A stretch of 64,000 bases of DNA from CAVWXT01 sp963759115 (GTDB lineage: Bacteria; Planctomycetota; Planctomycetia; Pirellulales; Thermoguttaceae): NCBI GenBank assembly GCA_963759115.1, contig CAVWXT010000005.1, forward strand, positions 1,798,001-1,862,000. The letters are read 5' to 3'. Of the stretch, positions 55,448 to 64,000 are shown piece after piece. Under the pieces are notes generated by a model. The model was not told the origin of the DNA and searched no databases. It was given only the letters and a program-made list of their open reading frames with translations. Both the position numbers and the translations under genes were made by a program. Within the stretch, counting starts at the first letter, position 1, and each line of letters begins with the position of its first letter.

Positions 55448-55603
55448 ATGAACAGAATCACAACCCTTGGCAGAGATGAGCGGGAGCAGGAAGGCGAGCC
55501 TCAGCCGGTTGGAGAAATCCTGCAAGAACTGCTGGCGCAGTACGAGGCTCGGTTCCCTGGGATCAATATCGTTGTCGTGGAGACGGCGGTGACAGCGGCG
55601 TAA
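55448..55603 (+). CDS. Conserved 51-aa ORF upstream of csrA (cassette A)
   Basis: 51 residues: MNRITTLGRDEREQEGEPQP, VGEILQELLAQYEARFPGIN, IVVVETAVTAA. The cassette B copy at 56959 has the same length and only about nine differences, concentrated near the N-terminus, which suggests a translated, selected peptide. It ends 17 bases before csrA and shares its promoter. Function unknown; a CsrA antagonist or partner is only a guess. Confidence 0.65.
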   Translation: MNRITTLGRDEREQEGEPQPVGEILQELLAQYEARFPGINIVVVETAVTAA

Positions 55604-55620
55604 TTCAAGGAGGATTGGAG

Positions 55621-55794
55621 ATGCTGGTTTTGACTCGAAGGCTGGATGAAAGCATTGTGATCGACGGTGGCATCACCGTGACGATCCTCAGAGTTCAGGG
55701 TGACAAGGTTCGACTGGGGATCGAGGCCCCGAAGGAAATCCCGATCAAGCGGGGGGAACTCGTTGAAGCGGCAGTAGCGGTCACTGCGGCTTGA
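55621..55794 (+). CDS. csrA: CsrA translational regulator, copy 2 (cassette A)
   Basis: 57 residues: MLVLTRRLDESIVIDGGITV, TILRVQGDKVRLGIEAPKEI, PIKRGELVEAAVA. RBS AAGGAGG is seven bases before the ATG. RNA-contact residues Leu4 and the Arg of IKRGEL are present. More similar to copy 3 than to copy 1. Confidence 0.93.
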   Translation: MLVLTRRLDESIVIDGGITVTILRVQGDKVRLGIEAPKEIPIKRGELVEAAVAVTAA

Positions 55795-55812
55795 GTGGCC
55801 ACTGTTCTTCCT

Positions 55813-56580
55813 TCAATGCGTCAATGAAGGCAAGATCCAACGAGCCTGCGAGCTTGGGCATCTTTCTGAGCGATGCTCTCTTGCTTTGATCAGGTCTGCT
55901 ACCGCAACGATCTGGCCTTGGGCTTGGGCAACGAGTTCCATATCCGGTGCTCTCTTGGCTTCTGCAAGTGCCAGTTTGCCAAGCTGAGTGGCAACCATGA
56001 ACTGGTCTTGGCTAACAGCTTGATCCACCAGCTTCAACGCTTGCTCGGCGATGGACTTGTGCTGTGCTGGGTCTTGGGCGGCAGAGGCGAACTTGTTCAG
56101 CACCGCCATCTTCATCGTGTTGGCATCGACATGGAACGTCTCGGCCATTGCATCAATCGCCTGAAACGCCGTCTCCCCATCGCTTCCCTGGGTGGCAATG
56201 TCCTTGGCGAGCCGTAGCAAAGCAATCTGGCTAGCCGGATCGTCCTTCGTCTCGCTGGCCTTTCCGATCAGCTTCCTGGCCAGGGCTTGCTTCTCCGATT
56301 TCAGAGAAAACGCTTGCCAGAGTCGGACGTGATCTCTTGGCGAATCTTTGGCCATTGAGGGTTCCGGGCGAGGCTCTGGATGCTGACCCTCTTGGCGGCA
56401 GACGACGGTGTCCTCGACCGGCAATGCGAACGTCGTTTGGTGATTCTCATGCGTGCGCAAGTATTGGGACAGACACACGGCGATCAAGGGAGAAATCAGC
56501 ATTGTCAAAATAGACAGCCCGTTGCCGCTGGAAGCCTTAGCGGACCTCGCATCATAATTCGGGGACAGTTCAAAGCTCAT
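55813..56580 (-). CDS. Planctomycete-type membrane-anchored helical-repeat protein
   Basis: 255 residues from the Met at 56580. N-terminal helix LSILTMLISPLIAVCLSQYL, then a region of paired helices (KSEKQALARKLIGKASETKD, ASQIALLRLAKDIATQG, GETAFQAIDAMAETFHVDAN, QALKLVDQAVSQDQFMVATQ) resembling TPR-like repeats with Ala/Leu packing. The last 15 residues look out of frame with the rest. Role unknown, perhaps a scaffold. Confidence 0.6.
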   Translation of the reverse strand: MSFELSPNYDARSAKASSGNGLSILTMLISPLIAVCLSQYLRTHENHQTTFALPVEDTVVCRQEGQHPEPRPEPSMAKDSPRDHVRLWQAFSLKSEKQALARKLIGKASETKDDPASQIALLRLAKDIATQGSDGETAFQAIDAMAETFHVDANTMKMAVLNKFASAAQDPAQHKSIAEQALKLVDQAVSQDQFMVATQLGKLALAEAKRAPDMELVAQAQGQIVAVADLIKAREHRSERCPSSQARWILPSLTH

Positions 56581-56958
56581 GGGTGACCTCCCAAGCTTCG
56601 AATCATCGCCCCCCACCGGATTCAATTATCACCGTCAGCACGAAGAAGGGCAAATCGACGCCCCTTGGTGGTCAATCTTGCCCGTCCCAACGCAAGCCGC
56701 CAAGTTCATCAGGCATCGCACGTTACCCAGTTTGCAGGCAAAATGGCGATGGGAAGGGGTCTGGATTTGCCCGGAAGGTCGAAAATGGCGGGGAACTGCT
56801 GCCGACTAATTGCAGGACTCCTGGTTGCAGGCAGTGGAAGCTGTTCAGACACCGGAGGGACAGCCTGTTTGGCCATTGGCTGCGAACCCGGTATTATTGA
56901 CATGCGTATAGTAGTTGACCGAACAGATACAATAGTACGAAACCGAGGGGCAAGAGCC
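56581..56958. other. Leader of cassette B
   Basis: No gene. Contains the duplicated promoter-like segment from about 56885, with TTGACA at 56897-56902 and TACAAT at 56928-56933 (spacing 25, too long for one promoter). Confidence 0.4.
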
Positions 56959-57114
56959 ATGAACAGAATCACAACGATCTGCGGCGACGGGCGGGAGCGG
57001 GATGGCGAGCCTCAGCCCGTTGGAGAGATCCTGCAAGAACTGCTGGCGCAGTACGAGGCTCGGTTCCCTGAGATCAATATCGTTGTCGTGGCGACGGCGG
57101 CGACAGCGGCGTAA
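56959..57114 (+). CDS. Conserved 51-aa ORF upstream of csrA (cassette B)
   Basis: 51 residues: MNRITTICGDGRERDGEPQP, VGEILQELLAQYEARFPEIN, IVVVATAATAA. Paralog of the ORF at 55448; the block PVGEILQELLAQYEARFP is unchanged. It ends 17 bases before csrA copy 3, as in cassette A. Confidence 0.65.
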   Translation: MNRITTICGDGRERDGEPQPVGEILQELLAQYEARFPEINIVVVATAATAA

Positions 57115-57131
57115 TGCAAGGAGGATGGGAG

Positions 57132-57311
57132 ATGCTTGTTCTCGCTCGAAAGCCAGACGAAAGCATTGTAATCGATGGCCGTATCACCGTGACGATTCTC
57201 AGAGTTCAGGGTGACAAGGTTCGCCTGGGAATCGAAGCCCCGAAGGATGTGGGCGTGCGCCGTTCCGAACTGGAACGGTCGGCGGCTAAGCGGTCCCTGG
57301 CCATTGCCTGA
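57132..57311 (+). CDS. csrA: CsrA translational regulator, copy 3 (cassette B)
   Basis: 59 residues: MLVLARKPDESIVIDGRITV, TILRVQGDKVRLGIEAPKDV, GVRRSELERSAAK. RBS AAGGAGG at 57117-57123. Core RNA-binding residues are kept (Leu4; Arg in GVRRSEL), but the segment before Arg changed from IPIK to VGVR and the tail is new, so target preference may differ from copy 2. Confidence 0.93.
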   Translation: MLVLARKPDESIVIDGRITVTILRVQGDKVRLGIEAPKDVGVRRSELERSAAKRSLAIA

Positions 57312-57432
57312 ATTGCGTCCGGGTTGCTCGTGTGGCAGATTTGGCTATACTGTGGGGTGTCACCCCGTTTCTTGAAAGGAGGTGTCCCATAGTCACCGAC
57401 ATCTTCCACGACCTGCCATTTTTTTCGAGCCG

Positions 57433-57600
57433 ATGAGCAAGCGTCGGCGGGGATTCCCCTCCGAGACGCAAGTCAAACGGGGCGTGCGGATCGTCCACGG
57501 CGACAAGGAACTCGCCGAGAAGCTCGGCAGAAACGACCTCTGCCCGTGCGGTTCGGGCAGGCAATTCAAGAAGTGCTGTCTGAAAAAGGGCCGCTTTTGA
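57433..57600 (+). CDS. SEC-C motif miniprotein
   Basis: 55 residues ending in a canonical SEC-C zinc motif: LGRNDLCPCGSGRQFKKCCL. SEC-C motifs bind zinc and occur at the C-terminus of SecA, where they contact SecB or ribosomes, and in many small proteins. RBS GAAAGGAGG lies about 55 bases upstream of this ATG, and a GTG at 57382 is possible, so the start is uncertain. Confidence 0.75.
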   Translation: MSKRRRGFPSETQVKRGVRIVHGDKELAEKLGRNDLCPCGSGRQFKKCCLKKGRF

Positions 57601-57639
57601 CGGCGTAAATCGAGACGACTACTTTTAGAGAATGAAGAG

Positions 57640-57675
57640 AGGCCCATCCTAGCTTTTGCCGGGGTGGGCCTTTTC
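57640..57675. terminator. Intrinsic terminator
   Basis: AGGCCCA / TGGGCCT stem with added wobble pairs, followed by TTTTCTC. Between the SEC-C gene and the truncated esterase gene (convergent). Confidence 0.75.
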
Positions 57676-57700
57676 TCGTTAAATGCAAGCCGGAAAAGGC

Positions 57701-58107
57701 TCACTTCATCGGATGCCGCTTGAAGAAGTCCCACATCAGGTCATTGGCCGAAATGTTCTCGGTCGTCTTGCCCAACCACGGCACGGGCCAAGTCCTTCCG
57801 GGCCAAGTGTGGCCGCCATCCTGGATCGTGAACAGAATGACTTCAGCGCCGTCCTTCCCCGGTCCATAGACTCGCTGCGTGACCGTTGTCCCATCATGTG
57901 CCGTGTCCGGTAGGTCGGTGGTCTTTGGCTTGCTCGGACATCCATTAACCTTTGCCCAGATGCGGATTGTTTCCTCCACGGACTTGAAGGCTACGACCTT
58001 CGCCATTCGTTCGTCAGGGCCATTGAAAGGGACAAGCTTATCGGCAGTCCCGTGGAAGTGCATCACCGGCACAGGAGTAAACGTCAATGAATCGCCAGCC
58101 TTGCGGG
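57701..58107 (-). pseudogene. C-terminal remnant of an LpqC-type esterase (PHB depolymerase family)
   Basis: Reads TFTPVPVMHFHGTADKLVPF, VNGCPSKPKTTDLPDTAHDG, VILFTIQDGGHTWPG and FFKRHPMK, the last third of polyhydroxybutyrate-depolymerase-like esterases with catalytic Asp and His (DGGHTWPG). The nucleophile Ser half is missing; upstream of about 58107 the frame enters the IS66 element. No matching N-terminal half is found beyond the IS. Confidence 0.8.
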
Positions 58108-58165
58108 CCGTGGTAGGCTGAATGCCTGGGTAGGATTCACCCCGGAGCATTCGGAGGACCAAGCG

Positions 58166-58524
58166 ATGGCGAAGACCAGGAGCGCGGATCGGCAGCGGTA
58201 TTGGCGGGAGGTGATCGAGCGTCAACAGGCCAGCGGGCAGAGCATTGTGGGGTTCTGCGCCAAGGAAGGGCTGTCCCCGGCGTCGTTTCATGCCTGGAAA
58301 CGGCGATTGCGGCAGCCCAAGCGTGTAATCCGGCGAAAGGGGGCAAAGGAGCCCTCGTTCCCGTGCAGATCGTCAGCGACCAAGCGGGTGGCGTGGGACA
58401 CTTGGAAGTCCAGTGGCCTGGCGGCGTCGTGCTGCGGGTTCAGGGCTGTGACGTGCAGACGATCGGCGCGGTGGTGGCTGCTCTCTCGGCTTCTCCATCG
58501 ACACGAAGGGCGCGACGATGTTGA
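58166..58524 (+). CDS. tnpA: IS66 TnpA (frameshifted)
   Basis: First IS66 gene: RYWREVIERQQASGQSIVGF, CAKEGLSPASFHAWKRRLRQ is the HTH part. A frame change near 58325 leads to ALVPVQIVSDQAGGVGHLEV, QWPGGVVLRVQGCDVQTIGA, the usual C-terminal half. About 118 residues when joined; overlaps tnpB by seven bases. Confidence 0.82.
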
Positions 58525-58892
58525 CGTTCCCTACGTCACTCCGTGTTTTCGCCAAGACCGGCCCCACCGATATGCGAAAGTCATTCGAGGGGCTGGTTGG
58601 AGTGGTGGAGCGAGAACTGGGCCAGCAGGTGGAATCGGGCGACCTGTTCCTCTTCTTCAATCGGCGTGGCGATCGCGTGAAGGTACTTTGGTTTGCGGGC
58701 GACGGCCTAGTCATTTGGTACAAGCGATTGGAAGGCGGAACCTTTGAAGTGCCGAAAGCAGCGCGGGCTGTGCGGGAGGATGGTTCGACTTCGCCCGCCG
58801 GAATCGAGATGCGCCTGAGCGATTTGACGCTGATCTTGGAAGGCATCGACTTGGCCAGCGTGCGGCGTCGTCCGCGATGGCGGCGTGCATGA
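58518..58892 (+). CDS. tnpB: IS66 TnpB (Orf2)
   Basis: 124 residues, intact: TDMRKSFEGLVGVVERELGQ, SGDLFLFFNRRGDRVKVLWF and GDGLVIWYKRLEGGTF are hallmark IS66 Orf2 segments. The protein is required for transposition; its mechanism is not known. Confidence 0.92.
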   Translation: MLTFPTSLRVFAKTGPTDMRKSFEGLVGVVERELGQQVESGDLFLFFNRRGDRVKVLWFAGDGLVIWYKRLEGGTFEVPKAARAVREDGSTSPAGIEMRLSDLTLILEGIDLASVRRRPRWRRA

Positions 58893-58966
58893 CGCCGATT
58901 CTGCTGCTCCGAAAAAAATCTCTGTGCCAGCAGAACCAAATGGCAGTGTCGAGCGTTTAATAAGGC

Positions 58967-60657
58967 ATGGAGCACGGAAGTCCATCTCTTGCCGATCAAC
59001 TGGTGGCCTGCCAGCAACGGATTCGTGAGCTGGAGCAGAGGGACTCCGACCAGCAGGCGGTCATCGCGCAGCAGCAGGAAGTCATCGCCGCTTACCAGGA
59101 GCAACTGGCGAAGGCCGCCGAGCAACTGCGGTTCTTTAAGCGGGCGATGTTCGGCCAACGTCGCGAGCGGTATGCACCCTCGCCCGATCAGAAGCTGCTC
59201 TTCGTGCCCGAAGCCGTCGAGGGGTTGGATGCCAAGCAGCAGAACTCCCAGGACGCCAATGCGGACTCGCCGCCGCCTCGGACTCGACGAAAGCCACGAC
59301 GACCCAGGATCGAGTTCCCGCAATTCTGGGAACATCGGCGGATCGAGTATCCGTTGCCTCCCGAGGAATTGCCTTGCGGCTGCTGTGGAGCCCAGCGGAT
59401 CATCACCCGCACCCACGTCACGAAGCGGGTGGAGATGGAAGAGGCGAAGCTGTACGTGGTCGAAGAAGTGCGGTACACCTACGGCTGTTCGCATGTCACG
59501 ACGGCTCGCAGATGCTGACCACGCAGAGGCCGCCGCAGGCCGTGGAGAAGAGCCCCTTCGGGCCGAGTATCCTGGCTTGGCTGGTGACCTGGAAGTTCCT
59601 GCACCACTTGCCGGTCTATCGGCAGCAGGAACTGCTCCTGGGTCCGCTGAAGCGATGGCTGTCGCGGGCGCTGTTGTGCGGGCTGTTGGGTCGGACGGCC
59701 CTGGCCTTGCGGCCTCTGGAACGACTGATCCGCCAGCGGGTGCTCGCCAGCATCGTCATCAACGCCGACGAAACGGAGGTGCGGATGCTCAAGCCGGGAC
59801 ACGGCAAGGCGATCACCGGCTACCTCAGCGGTTATGCGGGCGATGCCGACCATCGCTACGTGTTCTACGACTTCCGCCCCAGCCGCAGTCGGGACGGGCC
59901 GGCAGAAATGTTGGCCGATTATCGTGGTTATTTGCAGACCGACGGCTACGTGGTCTACACCTCGCTGGTGCGCCATTCGGCGGGCCGCCTGGTGGATGTG
60001 GCGTGCTGGGCTCACGGTCGGAGGGGCTTCGAGGAAGCGATTCCGGCGACCAGCCATCCGCTGGTCCACGAAGCCATGATCTGGACGCAGCAGCTTTACG
60101 ACATCGAGGACCGTGCGAAGGAGATGTCGGCGGAAGATCGCCGGGCGTTGCGTCAGGCGGAGGCGTTGCCGATCCTGGCGCGGATGAAGGCCCGATTCGA
60201 TGAGGTGCGGCCCACGTTGCGTCCCACGGCGAAGCTGGCCGAGGCGATCGACTACGTGCTGAACCGCTGGGATGCCTTCGTCCGATACACCAGTGACGGA
60301 AGGATTCCAATAGATAACAACGTGATTGAGCGGCTTCTGCGGCCCGTCGCTATCGGCAGAAAAAACTACCTCTTCTTCGGAAGCGAGAAGGGCGGCCAGA
60401 CGGCGGCGACGCTCTACACGCTGGTGCAGAGTGCCCGGCGGAACTGCGTGGACGTGTGGCCGTACCTGACCGACGTGCTGCGTCGGATTGCGGCCATTGC
60501 CCCCGGCGACACGGCTGCCCTGGAAGCCCTGCTGCCGGATCGCTGGGTGGCCGCCCATCCCGAGCATCGGCTGGAGCAGCGGGAAGAAGAATCCCGCGAA
60601 GCCCAGGCCCGTCGCCGCCGGAAACGGGCCGCCCGCCGGATCGCTGTCGGGTCTTAG
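58967..60657 (+). CDS. tnpC: IS66 TnpC transposase (one frameshift)
   Basis: DDE transposase, about 563 residues when joined. Leucine-zipper-like N-terminus (QQAVIAQQQEVIAAYQEQLA; FFKRAMFGQRRERY), zinc region LPPEELPCGCCGAQR. A one-base loss near 59495 shifts the frame into CHDGSQMLTTQRPPQAVEKS. Catalytic region: INADETEVRML, LQTDGYVVY and IDNNVIERLLRPVAIGRKNY. As written the enzyme is interrupted. Confidence 0.9.
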
Positions 60658-60882
60658 TGGGGCGACCATTTCCGGCCATTACGCGGAATATCGGTGTCGG
60701 GCGTTGGTCCGTCGACCCCGTGATAGTGACCGGCGTTCGCTTCACAGTTGTCAAGTTTCTAGCACTTCTCCTGATACTCTTGTAGAATCACTGTGCTGGA
60801 GAAGCGTTGTGCGACCAGCTCGCGGTGGCGTCATCGCTGCCATGACGTGACAAACGCAATCCGGAAAAAAGGAGTTTCAAGG

Positions 60883-62555
60883 GTGAAGACGGCATGTTTA
60901 TGCGTCGTGGCCTGCTTCGTTTTCGCCGCATCCCTCCCGAGCTATGGCACGGAAGCGAAGAAGGCAGGCGACCGCTCGCCTAGCGTTACCTCCGCGGCTC
61001 CGCCGGTCTATAAGTTCGTGGAATTGGAGTTGTACAGCCGCCGAATCGATGCCGGCGACGACGCCGTGAAACTGAACTTGCCGCTGCCAGCGGGCGGTAA
61101 CGTTCTCCAGTACGAAATGAGTCCGGATAGCGAGCGGGTGGTGTATCGGGTCGCCGGCCCGGACGAACCTGGCGATATTTACGGCGATATCTACGTCGCG
61201 AGCCTCGATGGTCGCGGCCGGCCAGTCAAGATCAATGGCCGCGACAGCGCCAAGTCGTGGACCATCAGCCCAGATAGCCGTCGCGTTATTTGGCTCGATT
61301 ACGAGGCGCATTGTACAGCCGGAACCTTGCTGGAGATGCGGAGTCTGTCAAGCTGGATCTTCCGGGCCACCTCTGCTCGTGGCTCTGGGTCAGTCCCGAC
61401 AGCAAGAGAGTATTCTTCAACCGGGCGGGAGACTTCGTTCATCTGCACGGCCCGGTGCGACGCGCTGTCGATCTCTACAGTACGATGATCGACGGGCGGG
61501 CAGCGCCGGTCAAGATGAACGGTCCTCGGCAAACGGACGTGCAGCGGTTCCAGCTAAGCGCCGACGGCAAGTGGGTCGTTTACCTGGATGGATTCAACAT
61601 GCCCCACTCGCTGTACAGTCAGCCGATCGAGGGTGTCGGCCCGATCGCATTGAACGGGGCAATCACGGTCTATACCAACCTTGCCGTGAGCCGCGACAGC
61701 CGACAGGTCGTTTTCCGAGGAAAGTCGGGCAGCGCCTATTCTCTCTACAGCGTTCCGATCGACGGATCACGCCCGCCCGTCGACCTCAGCGGCTCGATCG
61801 GCGACATCGGCGCAGGTTTCCCCTACGCGTGCAAAATCAGCCCGGACAGCCGGCGGGTTGTCTTCCAAATTGGTGAAAATAACGCCCTATGGAGTCGGCC
61901 GATTGGGCGAGGAGGCGAGCCGGTCATGCTGTGCAGCGCGACTTACATCCGTTACTTCGCCGTCAGTCCCGACGGGAAACGCGCCGTTTATCTGGCTCGT
62001 TCCGGGGGGGATGGCGTCCCGACGTATCACCTGTGCAGTCGCTCCCTCGACGGCAGCGATGCGCCGGCCGAACTCTACTCGCCGTCTCGCCGTGGGGAAT
62101 TCGTCTACGTCGACTTCCAAATCAGCCCCGATAGCCGCCGAGTCGTGTTCCGCGTACCGCAGGACGTTCGCACCGGCCTATACGGTTTGTACAGCCGGCC
62201 AATCGACGGCAACGGCAGTTTGGCAAGGCTGAGCGATTCGCCCAAGACCGAGGGCAACCTCTACGCTTTCGACATCACGCCCGACAGCAGGCAGGTGATC
62301 TACCTTGCCGGGCCGTCGAAGCTCACGCGGCAGGTCCATGCGCGGCCGATCGACGGTAGCGGAAAGTCTGTCAGGATCAGCGAGCCATTGGGCGAGGGCG
62401 GCGGGGTCTGCAACTTTCAGATCAGCCCCGACGGCCGGCGGATCTTGTATCTCGCCTACCGCAACACCAAGGCATTGCGGGAGAACGATAGCAACGAAGG
62501 GCCCGGAATTCACTGGCCATTTCGCGACACACCGTATAAAGCTTCAACCTACTGA
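60883..62555 (+). CDS. Secreted PD40/WD40-like beta-propeller protein (one frameshift)
   Basis: From the GTG at 60883 (behind AAAAGGAG) a signal peptide VKTACLCVVACFVFAASLPS. At least eight PD40 units follow, each with SPDSRRVVF-type cores (MSPDSERVVYRV; ISPDSRRVIWLD; VSPDSKRVFFN; LSADGKWVVYL; ISPDSRRVVFQI; VSPDGKRAVYLA; ISPDSRRVVFRV; ITPDSRQVIYLA; ISPDGRRILYLA) alternating with LYSRPIDG-type strands. A frameshift near 61310 splits it. TolB-like propeller; likely an extracytoplasmic binding protein. Confidence 0.82.
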
Positions 62556-62908
62556 CAGTCATTGCGAGCAAAACTGCTGCCAACACGCCACGGCTGCAAA
62601 GTCGCTGCGCGACCGCCGCTTGGTGGTGCGGGCCGTGGCAAAGTGGTAGGGAACTCCATCGGGCATTGCCGAATTGCGAGATCGGACCGTTTTTTTGGGG
62701 CCGCTTCTGAAAACAGGACTCTCGGCAAATGCCGCCTTGCCACGCGGGTACGGCCGCGGCCAGCCCCCGCCGTGTAAGTAATCGACCACGCAGATCAACC
62801 CGCCTCGGGCCGATCAAGACGCTCGGCCCTGGCTGGCGATTTATTGACGCTTACGTACAATGTCACTACTGGACAAGCCAGTAGTGACACGCGACGCGAA
62901 GGCGTTGT
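62556..62908. other. Convergent intergenic stretch
   Basis: No gene seen. Contains the 12-bp-stem hairpin at 62861-62889. Confidence 0.45.
62861..62889. repeat. 12-bp-stem hairpin between convergent genes
   Basis: TGTCACTACTGG and CCAGTAGTGACA pair perfectly around ACAAG. It lies between two converging genes as a terminator would, but has no U-tract on either side. Confidence 0.6.
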
Positions 62909-63148
62909 TCACTTCTTCGGATGGCTGTAGAGGTAATGATCGATATTGACAGAGGCGTCAGGCGGCAGGTTCGTGGCCGCCCCGATCAGCGGTTTCAGCC
63001 GGTCGTACAGGCTCAGGCCGGTCTCCGGCGTTCCGGGGCCGTTTGCGGGAGCCACAATCTCCGCGCGCACCTCCGCCCCGTCCGGCAGCACCACCGAGTC
63101 CGGCGAGCGGATCACGCCGTTCTCTACGTGACCTCGATACACCATCAC
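62909..63148 (-). CDS. Small antitoxin-like or beta-barrel hypothetical protein
   Basis: 79 residues: MVYRGHVENGVIRSPDSVVL, PDGAEVRAEIVAP is the N-terminal beta pattern shared by AF2212/DUF104-type antitoxin-like proteins; the rest (LSLYDRLKPLIGAATNLPPD, ASVNIDHYLYSHPKK) is helical. No toxin gene is adjacent in the window. A planctomycete-typical short protein. Confidence 0.6.
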   Translation of the reverse strand: MMVYRGHVENGVIRSPDSVVLPDGAEVRAEIVAPANGPGTPETGLSLYDRLKPLIGAATNLPPDASVNIDHYLYSHPKK

Positions 63149-63304
63149 GTTTTGCTCCGCGGGGAAACACCTTCGCGTTGTCGCGTCCCACGCGCCCTAC
63201 ATTATATGTTCGCCCGACATCGGCGGAAACGGTCCCTTGGGCATCATCGGGACGGGCAATTCGTCATCGCAAAGACTCCCGACCCCGTTGTTTCGTCCCC
63301 TACC

Positions 63305-64000
63305 TCACCTCTTCTTCTGCACCCGCTCCCTCACTTTCCAGAGGAAATAGAACTGGTCGTTGCGAATCGTATCTTCCTTGTCCCCTGCCGCCATAAGTTC
63401 CTTGATTAGGTCGCTGCCGAACTTGGCTACGCCCACAGTTGTAGCGAGAACTGAAACATCCACTGGTATGAGCCCGGTCAGCATGCCGAATGAGATTGCT
63501 CCAACAAGTCCGGCGGCGGATCGAAACGGCTTCTCGATTAGGTCACGCTTGCTTCGCTTCACTCTGCGGTCCAATTCCGCCAGTTTGGGCGCGATGACGT
63601 CGGCGTGCAGAGCGCTGCGCATCAGAAATCGTGAAATCTTTGCCAGACCTGCCAAACTGATCAATCGCTTCACGAAGCGCATGACGGTAGGCAATGAACG
63701 CTTCACTTTCCCGTTCCCGGAGCCTGACGATATCACGGATAGCGACATCTTCCACAAACGGCACAATGGACGTGAGGTGCTCAAACGCGATGTTGTTCTT
63801 ATTCCGCATTTTCGGCGTCCGCTGCAGCATGTTAAGAAAAGAGATATGAAGTTCGCTCTCGGTCACAAACGTCGTGTTGAGACATGCCGATGTCACAATA
63901 CCGAGCACGGCATTGCTTGCAACGTCGTGTGCGAAGCGGGTGTGGAGCCCAAGATCCCTCACAAGGGCTTTCGACAGGGGAACCGCTCTGCCCTCTTCTG
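63305..64000 (-). CDS. Hypothetical protein, 5' partial at the right edge (one frameshift)
   Basis: The frame is open to the window edge, so the start lies outside. The N-terminal part visible: VASNAVLGIVTSACLNTTFV, NNIAFEHLTSIVPFVEDVAI, RDIVRLRERESEAFIAYRHA. A frame change near 63640 leads to LAKISRFLMRSALHADVIAP, LVGAISFGMLTGLIPVDVSV (hydrophobic) and FYFLWKVRERVQKKR. Not recognised. Confidence 0.6.

Larger units (their letters stand above)
58108..60755 (+). mobile_element. IS66-family insertion sequence
   Basis: Three genes in the standard order tnpA-tnpB-tnpC. Ends are approximate: the left end lies between the esterase remnant and 58130, and the right end is probably near 60750, where GTGAAGCGAACGCCGGTCAC reads inward. 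The two ends are only weakly complementary. Length about 2.6 kb is normal for IS66. tnpA and tnpC carry frameshifts. Confidence 0.85.

Noticed and set aside
56897..56933. Promoter with TTGACA and TACAAT before cassette B
   Set aside because: A spacing of 25 bases is too long for a functional sigma70 promoter.
59479..60669. 396-codon minus-strand ORF
   Set aside because: Antisense shadow of the IS66 transposase.

Overview
The window looks like chromosome from a planctomycete, probably of the Pirellulales type. This rests on gene content, not on a marker gene: moderately high GC, Hanks-type kinase, DUF1080 protein, secreted propeller proteins, ceramidase-like paralogs, several CsrA proteins and many small zinc-ribbon proteins. 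There is no rRNA, tRNA or CRISPR array that I can recognise. Frameshifts are unusually dense: about fifteen recognisable proteins are split by one- or two-base shifts, in core genes as well as mobile ones. Indel errors in the assembly are the simplest explanation for most of them, so I annotate the reconstructed genes and state where each break lies.

Region 1 (1-14.1 kb) is chromosomal backbone: a membrane-anchored Ser/Thr kinase, a wrecked Eco57I-type adenine methyltransferase, a secreted beta-propeller, three tandem secreted ceramidase-like proteins, a trypsin-like protease, citrate synthase and a Tat-exported sugar-phosphate-isomerase-like protein.

Region 2 (14.33-21.57 kb) is a compact integrative element without capsid genes. 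It carries excisionase-like HTH proteins, a ParB-nuclease / Topo VI-A-like / Toprim fusion, several small proteins and a tyrosine integrase. It is bracketed by a 10-bp direct repeat and abuts a partial duplicate of yjbQ next to intact yjbQ.

Region 3 (22.5-31.1 kb) is a second mobile module: a RepA/DnaB-like ATPase followed by strong inverted repeats, a PIN protein, a PD-(D/E)XK nuclease, a serine recombinase with a 26-bp perfect palindrome downstream, and a hydrolase-GNAT fusion.

Region 4 (31.3-41 kb) is a defence/accessory island: an intact Thoeris pair (ThsB TIR-like and ThsA SIR2-SLOG), fragments of a SNF2 helicase and an OLD-family nuclease, unknown proteins, a PLD-like protein and an ADP-ribosyltransferase-like protein.

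Region 5 (41-58 kb) holds many small, mostly one-gene units (methyltransferases, GNAT, phosphatase, YqgE, bS21, DksA/TraR, DsrE, zinc ribbons), an ISL3 insertion that splits a DUF1444-type gene, and a cluster of three csrA genes, two of them in duplicated cassettes with a conserved 51-aa ORF. Region 6 (58-64 kb) is an IS66 element next to a truncated esterase gene, then a large PD40-propeller protein and two genes near the right edge.
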